Source: Lagenorhynchus albirostris (lineage: Eukaryota > Chordata > Mammalia > Artiodactyla > Delphinidae). Taken from it: a DNA stretch of 64,000 nucleotides. The notes beneath the pieces are model-generated. The model had not been told where the DNA came from. It saw nothing but the letters and a program-made list of their open reading frames with translations, and ran no database searches. The stretch covers positions 24,463,646-24,527,645 of the forward strand of contig NC_083097.1 in NCBI RefSeq assembly GCF_949774975.1, in the 5' to 3' direction. Made by a program: the position numbers and the translations under genes. Shown piece by piece: positions 46,763-58,015 of the stretch. Numbering within the stretch: the stretch's first letter is position 1; the number at the start of each line of letters is the position of its first letter.

Positions 46763-47720
46763 ATGGGTCTTGATTGCTTCCCCCTTATTGAGCCACTCTG
46801 GAACACACAGAGCTTCGCAGTGGACTCTGTGCGCTGGAAGATGGTAGGGAAGGAGGAACACATCAGTGGACTTCTGGGAGTCTGACAACTTCTGATTTCA
46901 GCATTGTCAAATAAAGTCCACTATAAGTCCTTCCAGCAAGGAATCTGGACAAAAGTATTACCAAGTTTTGGCTTATCTTTAAAAAGGTAGTAAAATATTA
47001 TTTAAATGAAAAAATCTTTTGGGGAGGTGCCTTTTTTATCATTGATTTTTGATTCACGATATATTAATTATCGTGGAAAAAATGCAAATGGTATGAAAGG
47101 TCAAACCAATAAAAATAATCCTTCCTCAGATTCTTGCCCCCAAATACCTAGATTTTTTTTCCCCAAAGGCAACCCTGATAATAATGCTTATTGTAGCTTT
47201 CCAGAGATGCGAGAGTTTCTATTATAAGGACAGATTTCTTACAAAAATCAGTGTGGTCTTGCCAGAATCTTGAATAAAGAGAGGCACCAGACGTTATTAT
47301 TAATATGCATAAAATAATCACACATCTTTATTGTCTTGTCATTCAGTTCGGCCATTTTCAGTATTGCCAACTCCCCTCATCCCTGTTTCTACTGCTACCA
47401 TTTTATGAGACTTTTAAAGATTCTGCACTATAAAATAGTTCTCAGTTTCTCAACTTTCCCCATTTCCTGCTTAGAATTCACCATTATTGGTTCTGTTAAT
47501 TCTGTTACCACTAAACCATCTGTTTTCTAGCTTCCAATATTTTGTTGATGTCTAACATACTCCTTCATCCTCCCCAGCTGCCTAACTTTATGATTCACTT
47601 TCTTTTTAATCCTGCTTCCCTTAATCACTTTAGTGAAGTTTCAGAGAGAGTGAAATTACATGCACATATCCAACTCACAATTTTAACCTAGAGTCTCTCA
47701 TTGCTTTTAATCTCTTACAG
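46763..47720. other. No gene; unassigned DNA
   Basis: No named repeat or convincing coding frame. Frames of 64-78 codons lack domains. Confidence 0.45.
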
Positions 47721-47945
47721 CAGGAGGATTGGAAACTTTTCCTTTAAATGAACAGATAGTAAATAATTTAGGCTTTTCCTGCCAATTATACTCTGTCACA
47801 ACTACTGCATTCTCCCTTTGGGCCACAAAGGCAGCCATAGACAATATATAAATGAATAAGCACATTCGTATTCCAACAAAACTTTATTTATAAAAGCAGG
47901 TGGTGGGTAGGATTTGACCAGTGAGCCACAGATTATTGAACTCTG
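47721..47945 (+). mobile_element. Non-autonomous hAT-type DNA transposon fossil
   Basis: 'ggattggaaacttttcctttaaatgaacagatagtaaataatttaggc', 'gcagccatagacaatatataaatgaataagc', 'gtattccaacaaaactttatttataaaa' and 'gagccacagattattgaactctg' follow a common mammalian hAT MITE consensus ('ggccagatagtaaatattttaggctttg', 'caataaaactttatttacaaaa'). It lacks a transposase. The subfamily name is withheld. Confidence 0.8.
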
Positions 47946-48060
47946 TCATATAGCTTAAAGAACTAATCACTAATTATCTCAATAATTTTCACCACATATT
48001 TCTTCTTCAATAGATTCTGAAATTATATGAAGGCCAGAACTCTAATCAGTCAGTCATTCT

Positions 48061-48108
48061 CTCCCTCTCTCTCTCTTTTTCACACACACACACACACACA
48101 CACACACC
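48061..48108. repeat. (CT)n/(CA)n compound microsatellite
   Basis: CT-rich 48061-48076 followed by about 14 CA units at 48081-48108. Confidence 0.97.
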
Positions 48109-48562
48109 TCCCACATCATTTTAGTATGTGGAACCAGCACAATTCATGACAGGTAATCAGCATATATTATGTCCATCCCACTCTTCTTTTATGTTGAGGT
48201 TATTCGTTTGCTCAGGTTGAAAACAGACTCAATTTCATAATGAAGTCTTTAGAGGTGAGAAACTTCAGTCTGGGAAGGCGGGATGAGATGGACAGCTTTG
48301 TTCTAAATTAAGAGCCTCCTCCCTCTGCAGCTGGCTGTGGTTTTCTACCTCTCTGAGGTTGATGCATAAAGATGCAGCAAAAACAAAGGCAGCAGAACGT
48401 TCTTACTTAACTAGATCTGTTGTAAGACAGCATTGCATGCTCTGGCCCCGATGGGGGTTAAACATGACCCTTTCTCCTGTGAGCGCTTTCAGAGTGTTCT
48501 TCAGAGGATTCCCCACTGCCTGTGCCCCTCTGACAACTCCCAGGAGAAAGAGGCAATTGCCC

Positions 48563-48579
48563 TTGGCGCCCCCTAGCCT
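48563..48579 (-). promoter_or_regulatory. CTCF-like binding motif
   Basis: On the minus strand this reads 'aggctagggggcgccaa', close to the vertebrate CTCF core (CCASYAGGGGGCGCY), with the invariant AGGGGGCGC intact. It lies in a locally GC-richer, repeat-poor stretch (about 48250-48660). CTCF binds such sites as an architectural factor; occupancy here is an inference. Confidence 0.6.
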
Positions 48580-48659
48580 CTGCCACATTGCTGGTGAACA
48601 CACAGCTTCTGGCCAGTGAGGATGTATCTAGGAGAGTGGCTTATGAGTCATGACATGAC

Positions 48660-50879
48660 TTCTCAGCATTGCTTTCTAAGGGATGCATCCTTGCCTAAAG
48701 CTTCATTTTGGAATCTTTTTTTCTATTGGTTTTGGTATGTTAGTCGAAATTCCCAACTTAACTCCCCATGACATACACAGACACAGACACACACACACAA
48801 CTGATTTAGAGCCTAGTTTTTCTCTTGTCCTAGTATTTTTGGGTTTTGAATCACATCTTTTTGGGGGGTATTAAAGAAATTTGATTTGGTCTGTACTCTA
48901 ATCTCATATATCTCATGTAAATATTCTCCCTTCCCCACATTCAGGCCTGCTCCATAGTCTAAAAATTTTGGTGGTAAAAAGGAAATGGTTCTGTTTGGCA
49001 TTTTTCTCCTCCCAGTCTGACATCTGGCCTCAGGGTCAGATATAAAGGAGAGGGAATAAGAAGGTCAAGAGTAACAGGACTGTACTTAGTACTATTTGCA
49101 GGTCCCTTTTGTCTATGACCATCCACTGTCGTGACAGGTACCCAAATGCTAGACATTTTACTGATTACTTTACTGAATGTGTGAGCCCTGCCATCCCCAC
49201 ACGTCAATTCCTGGCAAGGGCTATGCACCCCTTGACTCCATTGGTTTTCTCCTAGGGTCTCCTTATCCCAGCAGGCATCTATCTTAATGCAGTGTGATTT
49301 ATGTTGTCTTTTTGGCCCAAAGGAGAACACATGTATGTTAGCCATGTCAAACTCTACAAATGTAGGCTGCTCTGACTGCCAACCCTCTCTCCTGGTCCTA
49401 CTATTTTAGGCTGTTTCAGATGACAGTCCACATTCTGGTTTCTCTTATCAAGAAGCAAGCACGCATTTTATCACTGTAGGTCAACCCCAGAAAACTCCTG
49501 GAACACGTATCATGCTTTCCTAAGAACTCTTTTGACTCCTGATGGCAACATTTGGTGAGCCTATGACATCTTCGTCTCTGTAGTCTTTAGTCAGGGAGAG
49601 ACCAGTTTTCCCAATATGTGTAAAAGATTTCCTGACCACCTTTCTCGGGCCATACAGTAAAAGAAGCATCTCTAGGAAGGGAGATTAAAAGGCACAGCCC
49701 ATTCTACTTCCCTGGATTCTCCCCCAAGAGCAGAGTGTGTCTGCTAAGGAATCTTCTGGAAGTATGTAATGAGACTGACTGGCAAAGACCCAATTTTTCC
49801 CATTTCTGAAAAACAAAACAGTGAACGAAACCTATGGATCCAATTCTCTTCTGTTTACATATGAACAACTATAACCAGAACATATGCTTCTACCTCTAGT
49901 TCAGATACACCAACCCCCACTTCCCATTACTCTCCTTCCTGTGCTTCATTATGTTATTATTTTTAGTAATAGTCCTACGTTTTAAAGCTTATGGAATATA
50001 CCTGTCTTTCTTGATCTGTTCTATGTATTAACATTATCCATGACTCCTACATTCTCTTCTCCTCTCCTCCATTTTCTCTCCAAGATTCTTTCTACAATAT
50101 TACTCTTGCATTTGTTTATTTTAATAACATATCAGTGTTTTTGGTACAGAGAATTATAAGGAACATATTTTAAATGGCTTAGAAATCACCATACACACAA
50201 CTGCTATTGATACAAAGAAATGGATATACATGGCTTTAGAAAATCAAACAGTACAGATAAGTATATAAAAGAATGTAAAAACCTTCATCTCTGCAATAGT
50301 TCAGACTCTTGTCACAAGAGAACCTGGTCCCCCGGATGAGAAATTTAACACAGCAGAAGCGAACAGATAAAAAGAAGCAAACACAGTGGAAAGTACAATT
50401 GAATTTCTGTTGCTTGAAAGAGAAGTCCCAACACACAGGCCAAGTGAATTATCTTTTTCATAACCCAGAAGTCCTCAAGTCCTGTTATAGGATTGTTTGA
50501 TTCATTTTCTGGCTGAGACACCCATGACTAACAATGAGGTACAGCAGCCTACTTGCAGCTGGTGTAGGCACAGGGCCGAGGGATCTATGAACAGGTTTAG
50601 AACCCTTCCTCTCCACTCACTCTTCACAGGGGTCACCCTGTGGATGGAGCAGTGTGACCTTGCAGTGACCTTGTGGCAGGTCCGGGTGTGCCTGTAAGTG
50701 GAAGATCTCAGGTAGTATCCTCCAGGCTTTTCATGTTGGAATTGCTTTAGGGCCTGTCTATATAAAAGGCCTGAAAGTACAGATGTCTTTTACACTCCAA
50801 AGCCTTGTGCAACTGGTAATTATTTTCCTTAAAGAGAGGTATTTCCTGAAACACCTCAAACATTTTGAAGTTTCTATTG
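48660..50879. other. Repeat-poor stretch with an unassigned 128-codon frame
   Basis: The stretch has a moderate base composition and no named repeat. The minus strand holds the longest non-LINE, non-SINE open frame in this part: 49345-48959, 128 codons, starting MANIHVFSFGPKRQ and ending PFYHQNF. It has five Cys but no recognisable domain, signal peptide or membrane span, and no paired exon. It could be chance or a decayed retroelement. I do not call it a gene. Confidence 0.4.
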
Positions 50880-50890
50880 TGATTCTTTTT

Positions 50891-51128
50891 TTTTATAACA
50901 TCTTTATTGGAGTATAATTGCTTTACAATGGTGTGTTAGTTTCTGCTGTATAACAATGTGAATAAGCTATATGTATACACATATCCCCATATCTCCTTCC
51001 TCTTGCGTCTCCCTCCCACCCTCCTTACCCCACCCCTCTAGGTGGACACAAAGCAGCGAGCTGATCTCCCTGTGCTATGCGGCTGCTTCCCACTAGCTGT
51101 GTGTTTGACATTTGGTAGTGTGTATATA
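50891..51128 (-). mobile_element. 5'-truncated L1, 3' UTR only
   Basis: An inverted 3' UTR of the same subfamily as the full-length L1: 'taacatctttattggagtataattgc', 'gcagcgagctgatctccctgtgc' and 'gcggctgcttcccactagctg'. The direct repeat 'tgattctttt' (50880-50889 and 51129-51138) is the TSD. It is a recent-looking copy. Confidence 0.93.
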
Positions 51129-51138
51129 TGATTCTTTT

Positions 51139-52258
51139 ACTTGAGTGTGGCACAGAATCCGTAGAATCCCCACGATCCCACCAACCTCTGCAAGCAGTTT
51201 TGAATCCCCAGGTTCTCCATGGTAGAAAGACAGAGAGAACTGTACTGTACATTGGACCAGCTGGTGGCCATAACGTGTACTGCTCATCACTCAAATCTGT
51301 AATACGTTTTGCTTTAACTGCCCATGCAACAAAGCATACATGGTGGCTCAAAAGAACACAAGAAACAGTATTCAGCTATCTTCTGGATGGAGTAACATAC
51401 TCAATCAACCTGTCCTTCACTAAGGGAGAATAACTTGGCATGGTCTTTACACTGACATAGCACCCCATGCCCAAAACTTCACAGACATAGTAGAATCTGA
51501 CCTTTTCAAAGAACTGATCTTTTCATCTCCAGAACACATGTTGGTTAACTCTGTGTTTAGGGTACCTGCTACTTTTTGCTCTCCAAAAAATATAGATGTG
51601 ATCTCTTTCATAAAGTGTGACATCCTGTAAACTGGCTAGAAGATTAAGATCCCTGATCACTAAACTGAGGTACAGAAAAGGAGAGCTGACGCTACAGTGA
51701 TGGGAGTTTGCCACTGACATTAGTCCTGCTGCTACCTTCTATAACCTCCATATTTTTCCAGTCTCACTGAGATCAGGAAGCCCATATAAACTGAAGTTCT
51801 CCTGAGAGTCCCCAGCTAAGAGACCATTCAGTCAGCAAAGAGCATTTCAACATGCTGGTGCTTTCCACATAAATGTATGGGTCAAACATATATTGAAAAA
51901 AAGAAACTTCAGAGCACTTTAAAGAGATGCTCCTTAAGGGTGAAAATACAGTATACACATAATCAATTCCTAAATTCCCTTCTCATTTAGATTATTTTCT
52001 CAGTATTTTATCAGAGTCTATCTGGTCCCTCAGCTGACTTTAAATAGGGTCAATGATTAGTCCAGGTTTTTATGAAGCAGTCAGACAAAATAGAAGTATA
52101 ATATTCAGTTTTCAAATAAGCATTCCAAATGAAGATACTCTTATTTATGAAATTATATTACCAGATTCAAACCATTTTTAAATATTCCTCAGGATTTTTG
52201 TTGTTATTGGTTGGGTTGTTTTGCTCACGCAAACTCCACATCCCTACATTTTTGTGAA
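51139..52258. other. No gene; unassigned DNA
   Basis: No repeat I can name. A 101-codon frame (51128-51433, plus) begins inside the L1 and has no domain. Confidence 0.45.
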
Positions 52259-52260
52259 TA

Positions 52261-52597
52261 TAGTCGTCCCTCAGTATCTGTTGGGATTGGGTCCAGGAAC
52301 CCCCTCACATACTAAAATCAGCAGGTACTCAAGTCTCTTATGTATTTGCATATAACCTATGCACAACCTCCAGTACACTTTAAATCATCTCTACGTTATT
52401 TAAAATGCCTAATACAATGTAAATGCTATATAAATAGTTGTAGATACAACGTAAATGTTATGTAAATAGTTGCCTGTGGAGTGCGGCAAATTCAAGTTTT
52501 GCTTTTTGGAACTTTCTGGAATCCTTTTTTAAGAACTTTTGGTCCACAGTTGTTTGAGTCCATAGATGCAGAACCTGTGGATGTGGAGGGCTGACTA
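52261..52597 (+). mobile_element. Tigger-family (Tc1/mariner) DNA transposon fossil
   Basis: Terminal inverted repeats are readable: left 'tagtcgtccctcagtatctg', right '…tggatgtggagggctgacta'. The ends abut TA dinucleotides, as expected for Tc1/mariner. Internal blocks 'gtatttgcatataacctatgcac', 'ctttaaatcatctctacgttattt' and 'aatacaatgtaaatgctat' match a non-autonomous Tigger element (MER2-like). No transposase. Confidence 0.88.
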
Positions 52598-52909
52598 TAT
52601 AGTGTGGCTCTCTCTGAGAATGTCTCCTCTTCTTAAGTTTCATTCTAGTCTGTATTTGACTTCAGGGGCATGCTAGAATTTTATTTTTGTTGTTGCTGGT
52701 ATGGTGTCAATGAGAGATGGGATAGGAAGAGAATATCAGTTTCCTATTTTGAGCAACTACCTTTGCAAAAGACTAACCTCACGAAAAGAACAATGTAGTA
52801 AGTTGAGGATCACTAGCTCCCTTTGGGAGATATAGAGTTATTCTGATTGGGAAAAGATATTCCAGGAAGAATAAGAGCATTTTTTCAGAGCATGGAATCA
52901 GAAAACTAA

Positions 52910-53245
52910 GAGGCTGTTGTGGAGACAATTAATTTGGCTGGGGAGCGTTACACGAATAGGAGTAAAGAGCTATTGAACTGAACATAAAGATGTAGACTTA
53001 GTCTTAGAGGCTTTGAATCACATTTGTTTTTAGTTAGTAGGCAAAGATTTTGAACAGGACTGTGCTAAAATAGAACTGTTACTTAGGGAAATTCATTTGA
53101 CAAGAATATGTAGGATGGATTAGGAATGTAAGATAATGGAGACAGGAGCACCAATTAGGTAACTAAAACAATAGTCTTGGCAAGAGGTAATGAGGCTTCA
53201 ACTAAAATAATTCCAGGAGTGGAGAAGGATGGAAGGTGAACACTG
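52910..53245 (-). mobile_element. L2 LINE fragment
   Basis: 'agacaggagcaccaattaggtaactaaaacaatagtcttggcaagaggtaatgaggc' corresponds to the inverted L2 block 'gggagaccagttaggaggctattgcagtaatccaggcgagagatgatgg'. Upstream blocks fit the same order. Confidence 0.7.
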
Positions 53246-53499
53246 ATTTCTGGTCTCTCCTCTGTGGATAGATAGGCGCAATTGTTAGGCACGTGACCTC
53301 AATGTTGGGAGTGTTACTTTATATCAATCCACTTAATATGGCGTATTTACCAGAAGGCTTTAATTCAACTTAACACAGGAATAAGAAATTGAATACGTAT
53401 CTAAGATGCCTGCCTAGGTCAAGATATGGCAAAAGAGAATGTGCGAGAGCACATGTGTCAAAGAAGCATGCAGACTACATGAAAAGGGACTTATCAAGA

Positions 53500-53685
53500 G
53501 CTTCTCAAATTTGCAGGGACATCAGAATTGCATGGGGAATTTTTAAAACTAAAAATGAAGGTGGCTGAATCTCACCCTAGAAAGTCAGATTTCGCGATTC
53601 TGAAGTGTTTTCACGACATATTCATATTTGTAAGAGATCTTCATGTGATCCTGGTACACAGTCAACACTTCACTAATCTACAGAT
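53500..53685 (-). mobile_element. MER5-like hAT fossil (weak)
   Basis: 'agcttctcaaatttgcagggacatcagaattgcatgggg', 'tgaatctcaccctagaaagtcagatt' and 'catgtgatcctggtacaca' resemble an inverted MER5-type hAT MITE. The match is diverged and the ends are not sharp. Confidence 0.5.
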
Positions 53686-53801
53686 GAGGATCTGCTAATG
53701 AGGAGACTCCCAGCTGAGCACACGCATCAATGAGGCCTTTACGGCAACCTGCTTTTCAGGTGATGATCTGTCTCTAAGGTTTGCTCTGTTCCTGTATGAT
53801 T

Positions 53802-53937
53802 TTTTTTTTTTTTTTAGTTGTGGCATGCAAACTCTTAGTTGTGGCATGTGGGATCTAGTTCCCTGACCAGGGATCAAACCCCGGGCCCCCTGTATTGAGA
53901 GCATCGAGTCTTAGCCACTGGACCACCAGGGAAGTCC
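53802..53937 (-). mobile_element. Older CHR-related SINE
   Basis: Short form with T-tail at 53800-53815, 'tagttgtggcatg' (a CHR body word), 'gttccctgaccagggatcaaacc' and head 'ggaccaccagggaagtcc'. TSD: 'ctgttcctgtatgatt' (53786) versus 'ctgttcctatacgatt' (53938), two mismatches. Confidence 0.92.
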
Positions 53938-53953
53938 CTGTTCCTATACGATT

Positions 53954-54348
53954 CCGCTCCACAGTGTTTACTCTGCTGCTCTCGATTATCACTATAGGTT
54001 GACAACCTGAACTTCATGCTTCTGTGTACATCTGATAACCCAGTCCTGAACCTACCTCTGCAGTGACGACATTGGCTTCATGGCAAAGTGTCTACTTAAC
54101 TCAAGAACCTTCCCTCTGTTATGAGGAGTCTCAGGTTTAGTAACCTGATGCTGACTTCTTTAAAAAGGTTCTGACATTGAAGACTACCTCAACTGTAGTT
54201 AATTCAGAAAAGAAGATTCAAAGCTCTTTAGCTTATTTATCAAGAATTTCAATAGCTACATCCAATTTTTGTCACAAAGATTTTTGCAAAAGGTTATTTA
54301 TATACATATGTGTACTTGGTGTGAAAATATATATTCTCTCTCACGCAG

Positions 54349-54385
<37 letters not shown>

Positions 54386-54892
54386 GCTCTTAAATTTTAC
54401 TGGAATAATTAATTCACCTAGCATGCATTGGCAATATCTTTCCAGAAAATAGTTTATACTTTTGGACTCACCATTAATCTCACCAGGTCAATTTACAGCA
54501 GAACTGTTTTAGTGGGAGAAATGCCAAAAGGTAAAATTACCTTTTATCTTCTTTGTAACAAATTAGCTTAATTCTCTATCTGATTTTTCTTTCCTTCTGC
54601 TTGGTCTTAGAAAAACTACTATTTTAGCTAACATAGGAGTTGCCGACCAATGTCCATGGACTGTTTCTATCAAGGAGATGTGTTTTCTTTGGCTAGAGAA
54701 ATATTTTATACTATTTAAATTTGAAAGTTTTTAGATAACAGCATGCAATTTCCAATTAAACACAATTCTTAACATTTTATATTATCTTTGACCTAGATCT
54801 CCATGTATGCATGTTTCTTGCCTTATCTTTAATAGAATTTGAGCTTGAAACATCTGATCTAAAACCAGCTTTATATCTGACCATACACAAAA
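53954..54892. other. No gene; contains a (CA)n run
   Basis: About 17 CA units at 54350-54383. Otherwise no named repeat and no supported coding feature. A 91-codon frame here is partly microsatellite (THTHTH). Confidence 0.5.
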
Positions 54893-55265
54893 TCCAGCTA
54901 TAATTTACATACAGTAAAATGCAACAATTTTATGTGTCTAGTATCTTTACTTTGACAGACAAATACACCCATGAAATTAACACCACAATCAAGGTACATA
55001 ATATTTCTATCACCCTGAAAGTTTCCTTGTGCCTCTTTGTTCTAAAATGTAATGTAAATGTTATCATAGAATATATTTTATCCTATTAGCTTCACTAGAT
55101 CACCATCATTTTTGTCTTTTGAGATACAACCATGCTGTGTCTCTATTGCTGAGTAATAATTGCATCATAGGGATATGCCACTTTTTTATTGATTCACAAG
55201 TTGATGGACACTTTGTTTCCAATTTTTAGTTATGATGAATAAAACTGCTATGAACATTTGTACTG
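54893..55265 (-). mobile_element. Old L1 3' region
   Basis: Inverted old L1 blocks: 'ccagctataatttacatacagtaaaatgc', 'tgacagacaaatacacccatgaaattaacaccacaatcaagg', 'cttttgagatacaaccatgctgtgtctc' and 'gatggacactttgtttccaatttttag' with 'aataaaactgctatgaacatttgtac'. Confidence 0.85.
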
Positions 55266-56187
55266 TCTTTATGTTGATATCTGTATTTATTTATCTTGGA
55301 TCCTACAGCCAATAGCCTTGTTGTCCCCTTTATTTTCAAATGGCTCCATGCTCTATCTTATTTAATGAGTTCATTTCAGTAAACATCTACTGAGCATCTA
55401 TTATGTACCATGCACTCTAGTAGACTCTAGGTATACAAAACATATAGTCAATATTTGCTTCTCATAAGGAAACAAATCCAGGATAATAATCCAACTTTTA
55501 AAAATCACCAAATAGTATGATATTTTCTAAGGAACATTTAACATATATTATTTGAGGGGGGGAGCAAACTTTTCACACAGGAAATGTCAATGTAATATAA
55601 CAAAAGAATATAAGAAATTCCAATTGATGCTAACACCATGAAGAACAAAGAGTAACAATTATCTTTGGGGAACTAGAATTAAATTGGTAGGTGAGGATGT
55701 AAAATCTAAGTGGAGAAAAGACAGGTATTAAGTGTAGATATGTAGACAGACCTTTTGAATCTTATTTAGATGTAGAAATTGTAAGAAAGATTTTGCACAG
55801 AGGAGTAAAAAAAAAAAATCAGAGTTTTGTTTCAGAAAGTTTACACTGGCAGCAGTACAGCAGTGTGATCTGGAGGAAGCAGAAGGTAGGAGCCAAACTT
55901 CTGCAAGAATTGAAGCAGCTTTGGGAGGGTTTGTTAACTGACTACAAGTAAGAAGGAGCAGAACTCCTAAATTTCTTATTGTGTAGCTCATTAGATGGGA
56001 TGTTTTTAATGAAGGTTTAAAAATATCAGACAACTGGTATATAAAGACAAAATTACCATCTTCTTAAATTCTCATGGAGTTTGAGGTTCCTGTGGTACAT
56101 CTGGGTGGTTATGTCCAGTAGGAATTCGGCTGTACAGATCTGAAACTCAGGAGAGGGCTCTAGGCAGATCTATGAAGGCAGAGTTTA

Positions 56188-56397
56188 TTTTTATTTTTAA
56201 ATTTTTTAAAAAGATTGTTTTTTGATGTGGACCGTTCTTAAAGTCTTTATTGAATTTGTTACAATATTGCTTCTGTTTTATGTTTTGGTTTTTTTGGCCA
56301 CGAGGCATGTGGGATCTTAGCTCCCCGACCAGGGATTAAACCCGTACACCCTGCATTGGAAAGCGAAGTCTTGACCACTGGACCACCAAGGAAGTCC
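56188..56397 (-). mobile_element. CHR-related SINE, older long form
   Basis: 'tttttgatgtggaccgttcttaaagtctttattgaatttgttac' is the body and tail part. 'ttttggccacgaggcatgtgggatc', 'tagctccccgaccagggattaaacccg' and 'ccactggaccaccaaggaagtcc' form the tRNA-derived head. Possible TSD: 'aaggcagagttta' (56174) versus 'aaagacagatttta' (56398). Confidence 0.85.
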
Positions 56398-56544
56398 CAA
56401 AGACAGATTTTAGAGTCACGAGAGTATAAGCGTCTGTAAAACCTGTGGATGTGAATGAATTAATTCACCCTTATGTATGTGGAATAATAATAAAAATTAT
56501 GAAAGAATCCTGGTGAATGCCAGCAGAAAGAAGGCAAGGAAGTT

Positions 56545-56880
56545 GCAGTGTACTGAATGTTTATGTCCCTCCAAAATTCATATTTTGAAATCCTAACCCC
56601 AATGTGATGGTATTAGGAGGTGGGGCCTTTGGGAGGTTATTAGGTCGTTAGGATAGAGCCCTCCTGAATGAGATTGGTGCCCTTAAAAAGAGCTCCCCCT
56701 TCCACCATATGATTTCAGAGAGAGAAGGTGGCATCTATGAACTAGGAAGCAGGCTCTCATCAGATACCAAATCTGCTGATACTTTGATCTTGTACTTTCC
56801 AGCCTCCAGAACTGTGAGAGATAATTTCAGTTATTTATAGCCACCCAGTCTGTAGTACAGCAGGCCCAAAGAGACTAAGA
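56545..56880 (+). mobile_element. MLT1-type ERVL-MaLR solo LTR (plus)
   Basis: 'tactgaatgtttatgtccctccaaaattcat', 'gatggtattaggaggtggggcc', 'gatttcagagagagaaggtggc', 'cagcctccagaactgtgagag' and 'agccacccagtctgtagtacagcaggcc' lie in MLT1 order. It is the only MLT1 in the window in plus orientation. Confidence 0.9.
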
Positions 56881-57368
56881 GAGAAGTGGACTTCAGGAAA
56901 GAGGTTGAAAGGAGAAGCAGAGAGAAATATGGTGAGCCATGAGAGGTAGCACAGAAGACATTGTATTGTTTCAAGATGAGGAAGGGCACAGAATGGCCAA
57001 AGTTGAAGAGGTTAATGACTTTTTTAAATATTATGATTAGGAAATCATTGTTGAATCTGTAAAGAAGATATTTAGAAGAATAACATGGATTGAAGGCAAG
57101 AATATACAGTCCTGAGAAGTGAGTGTTAGGTAATAAAGTGGAAACATTAAAACAAAGTTGTCATAATAAAACTATGTGGCTACTAGCTCAATAAACACAG
57201 GGCCCTCAGAAGGTCTTCAAAATTGGAGGTATTTAAATATGACTATATTTTGATGGATAAAATAAAAATGAGAGGAAACGATTAAAATAAGATAAAATAG
57301 GTTGTAACGTAGAGCAGGTGGTGAAATTACACTTGGATAGGATAAAGATCAGTTCGCTCTTTCTTAGA

Positions 57369-57560
57369 CATGCGGTTCTCAAGGTGTTCCCCAAACCAGC
57401 AGCATGAGCATCTCCTTGGAAATTACTAGAAATGAAAATTTTCAAGTCCTGCCCTAGACCTACTGAATTAGAAAGTCTGGGCTTGGAGCCCAACATTCTG
57501 TGTTTAAAAAAAAAAACCCTTCATGTAGCTTTTTTGCAAAATAAAGTTTGAGAACCACTG
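57369..57560 (+). mobile_element. MER5A-type hAT DNA transposon fossil
   Basis: 'gcggttctcaaggtgttccccaaaccagcagcatgagcatc', 'cctagacctactgaattagaaagtctggg', 'attctgtgttt' and the right TIR 'aaagtttgagaaccactg' match MER5A closely. It is a non-autonomous element with inverted ends and no coding capacity. Confidence 0.9.
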
Positions 57561-57792
57561 GATCAGACAAAAAGGAATGACAGAAGAGATTGCAATAGGT
57601 TTAGAAGGTGCCAGGTATAATAAACTGAAAGAAATCATGCTTAGTAGCTTCAATTACGTCTGTGAATTTGAAGATGAGGCCAAGGATAGAGAGCATATAA
57701 ACATTTTGAGAGAAGTGATGAAATTCTTCAGTATCCACTCCCTGTAATGGAAGATGAATCTGGCTGCTGATGGGACATAAAAAAGGATTGCT

Positions 57793-58001
57793 GGGCTTCC
57801 CTGGTGGCGCAGTGGTTGGAAGTCCGCCTGCTGATGCAGGGGACACGGGTTCGTGCCCTGGTCCGGGAAGATCCCACATGCCGCGGAGCGGCTGAGCCCG
57901 TGGGCCATGGCCGCTGAACCTGCGCATCCGGAGCCTGTGCTCCGCAACGGGAGAGGCCACAACAGTGAGAGGCCCACGTACCGCAAAAAAAAAAAAAAAA
58001 A
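57793..58001 (+). mobile_element. CHR SINE, young
   Basis: A full-length copy with a long pure A-tail and a perfect 14-bp TSD, 'aaaaaaggattgct' (57779-57792 and 58002-58015). The 154-codon minus-strand frame across it is a by-product of the GC-rich SINE body. Confidence 0.97.
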
Positions 58002-58015
58002 AAAAAAGGATTGCT

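Larger units (their letters stand above)
55365..57165 (-). mobile_element. Long L2 LINE, interrupted by a SINE and an LTR
   Basis: The inverted 3' end lies at 55365-55440 ('catctactgagcatctattatgtaccatgcactctag'). Successive upstream blocks follow at 55740-56180 ('catctgggtggttatgtccagtaggaattcggc', 'gatctgaaactcaggagaggg') and 56881-57165 ('tgtttcaagatgaggaagggcacag'). A SINE (56188-56397) and an MLT1 LTR (56545-56880) interrupt it. The collinearity of widely separated blocks supports one ancient element. No coding capacity is left. Confidence 0.65.

Noticed and set aside
50750..50780. 'tatataaaaggcc' as a TATA promoter
   Set aside because: There is no downstream coding or exon signal, and TATA-like words are frequent in AT-rich DNA.
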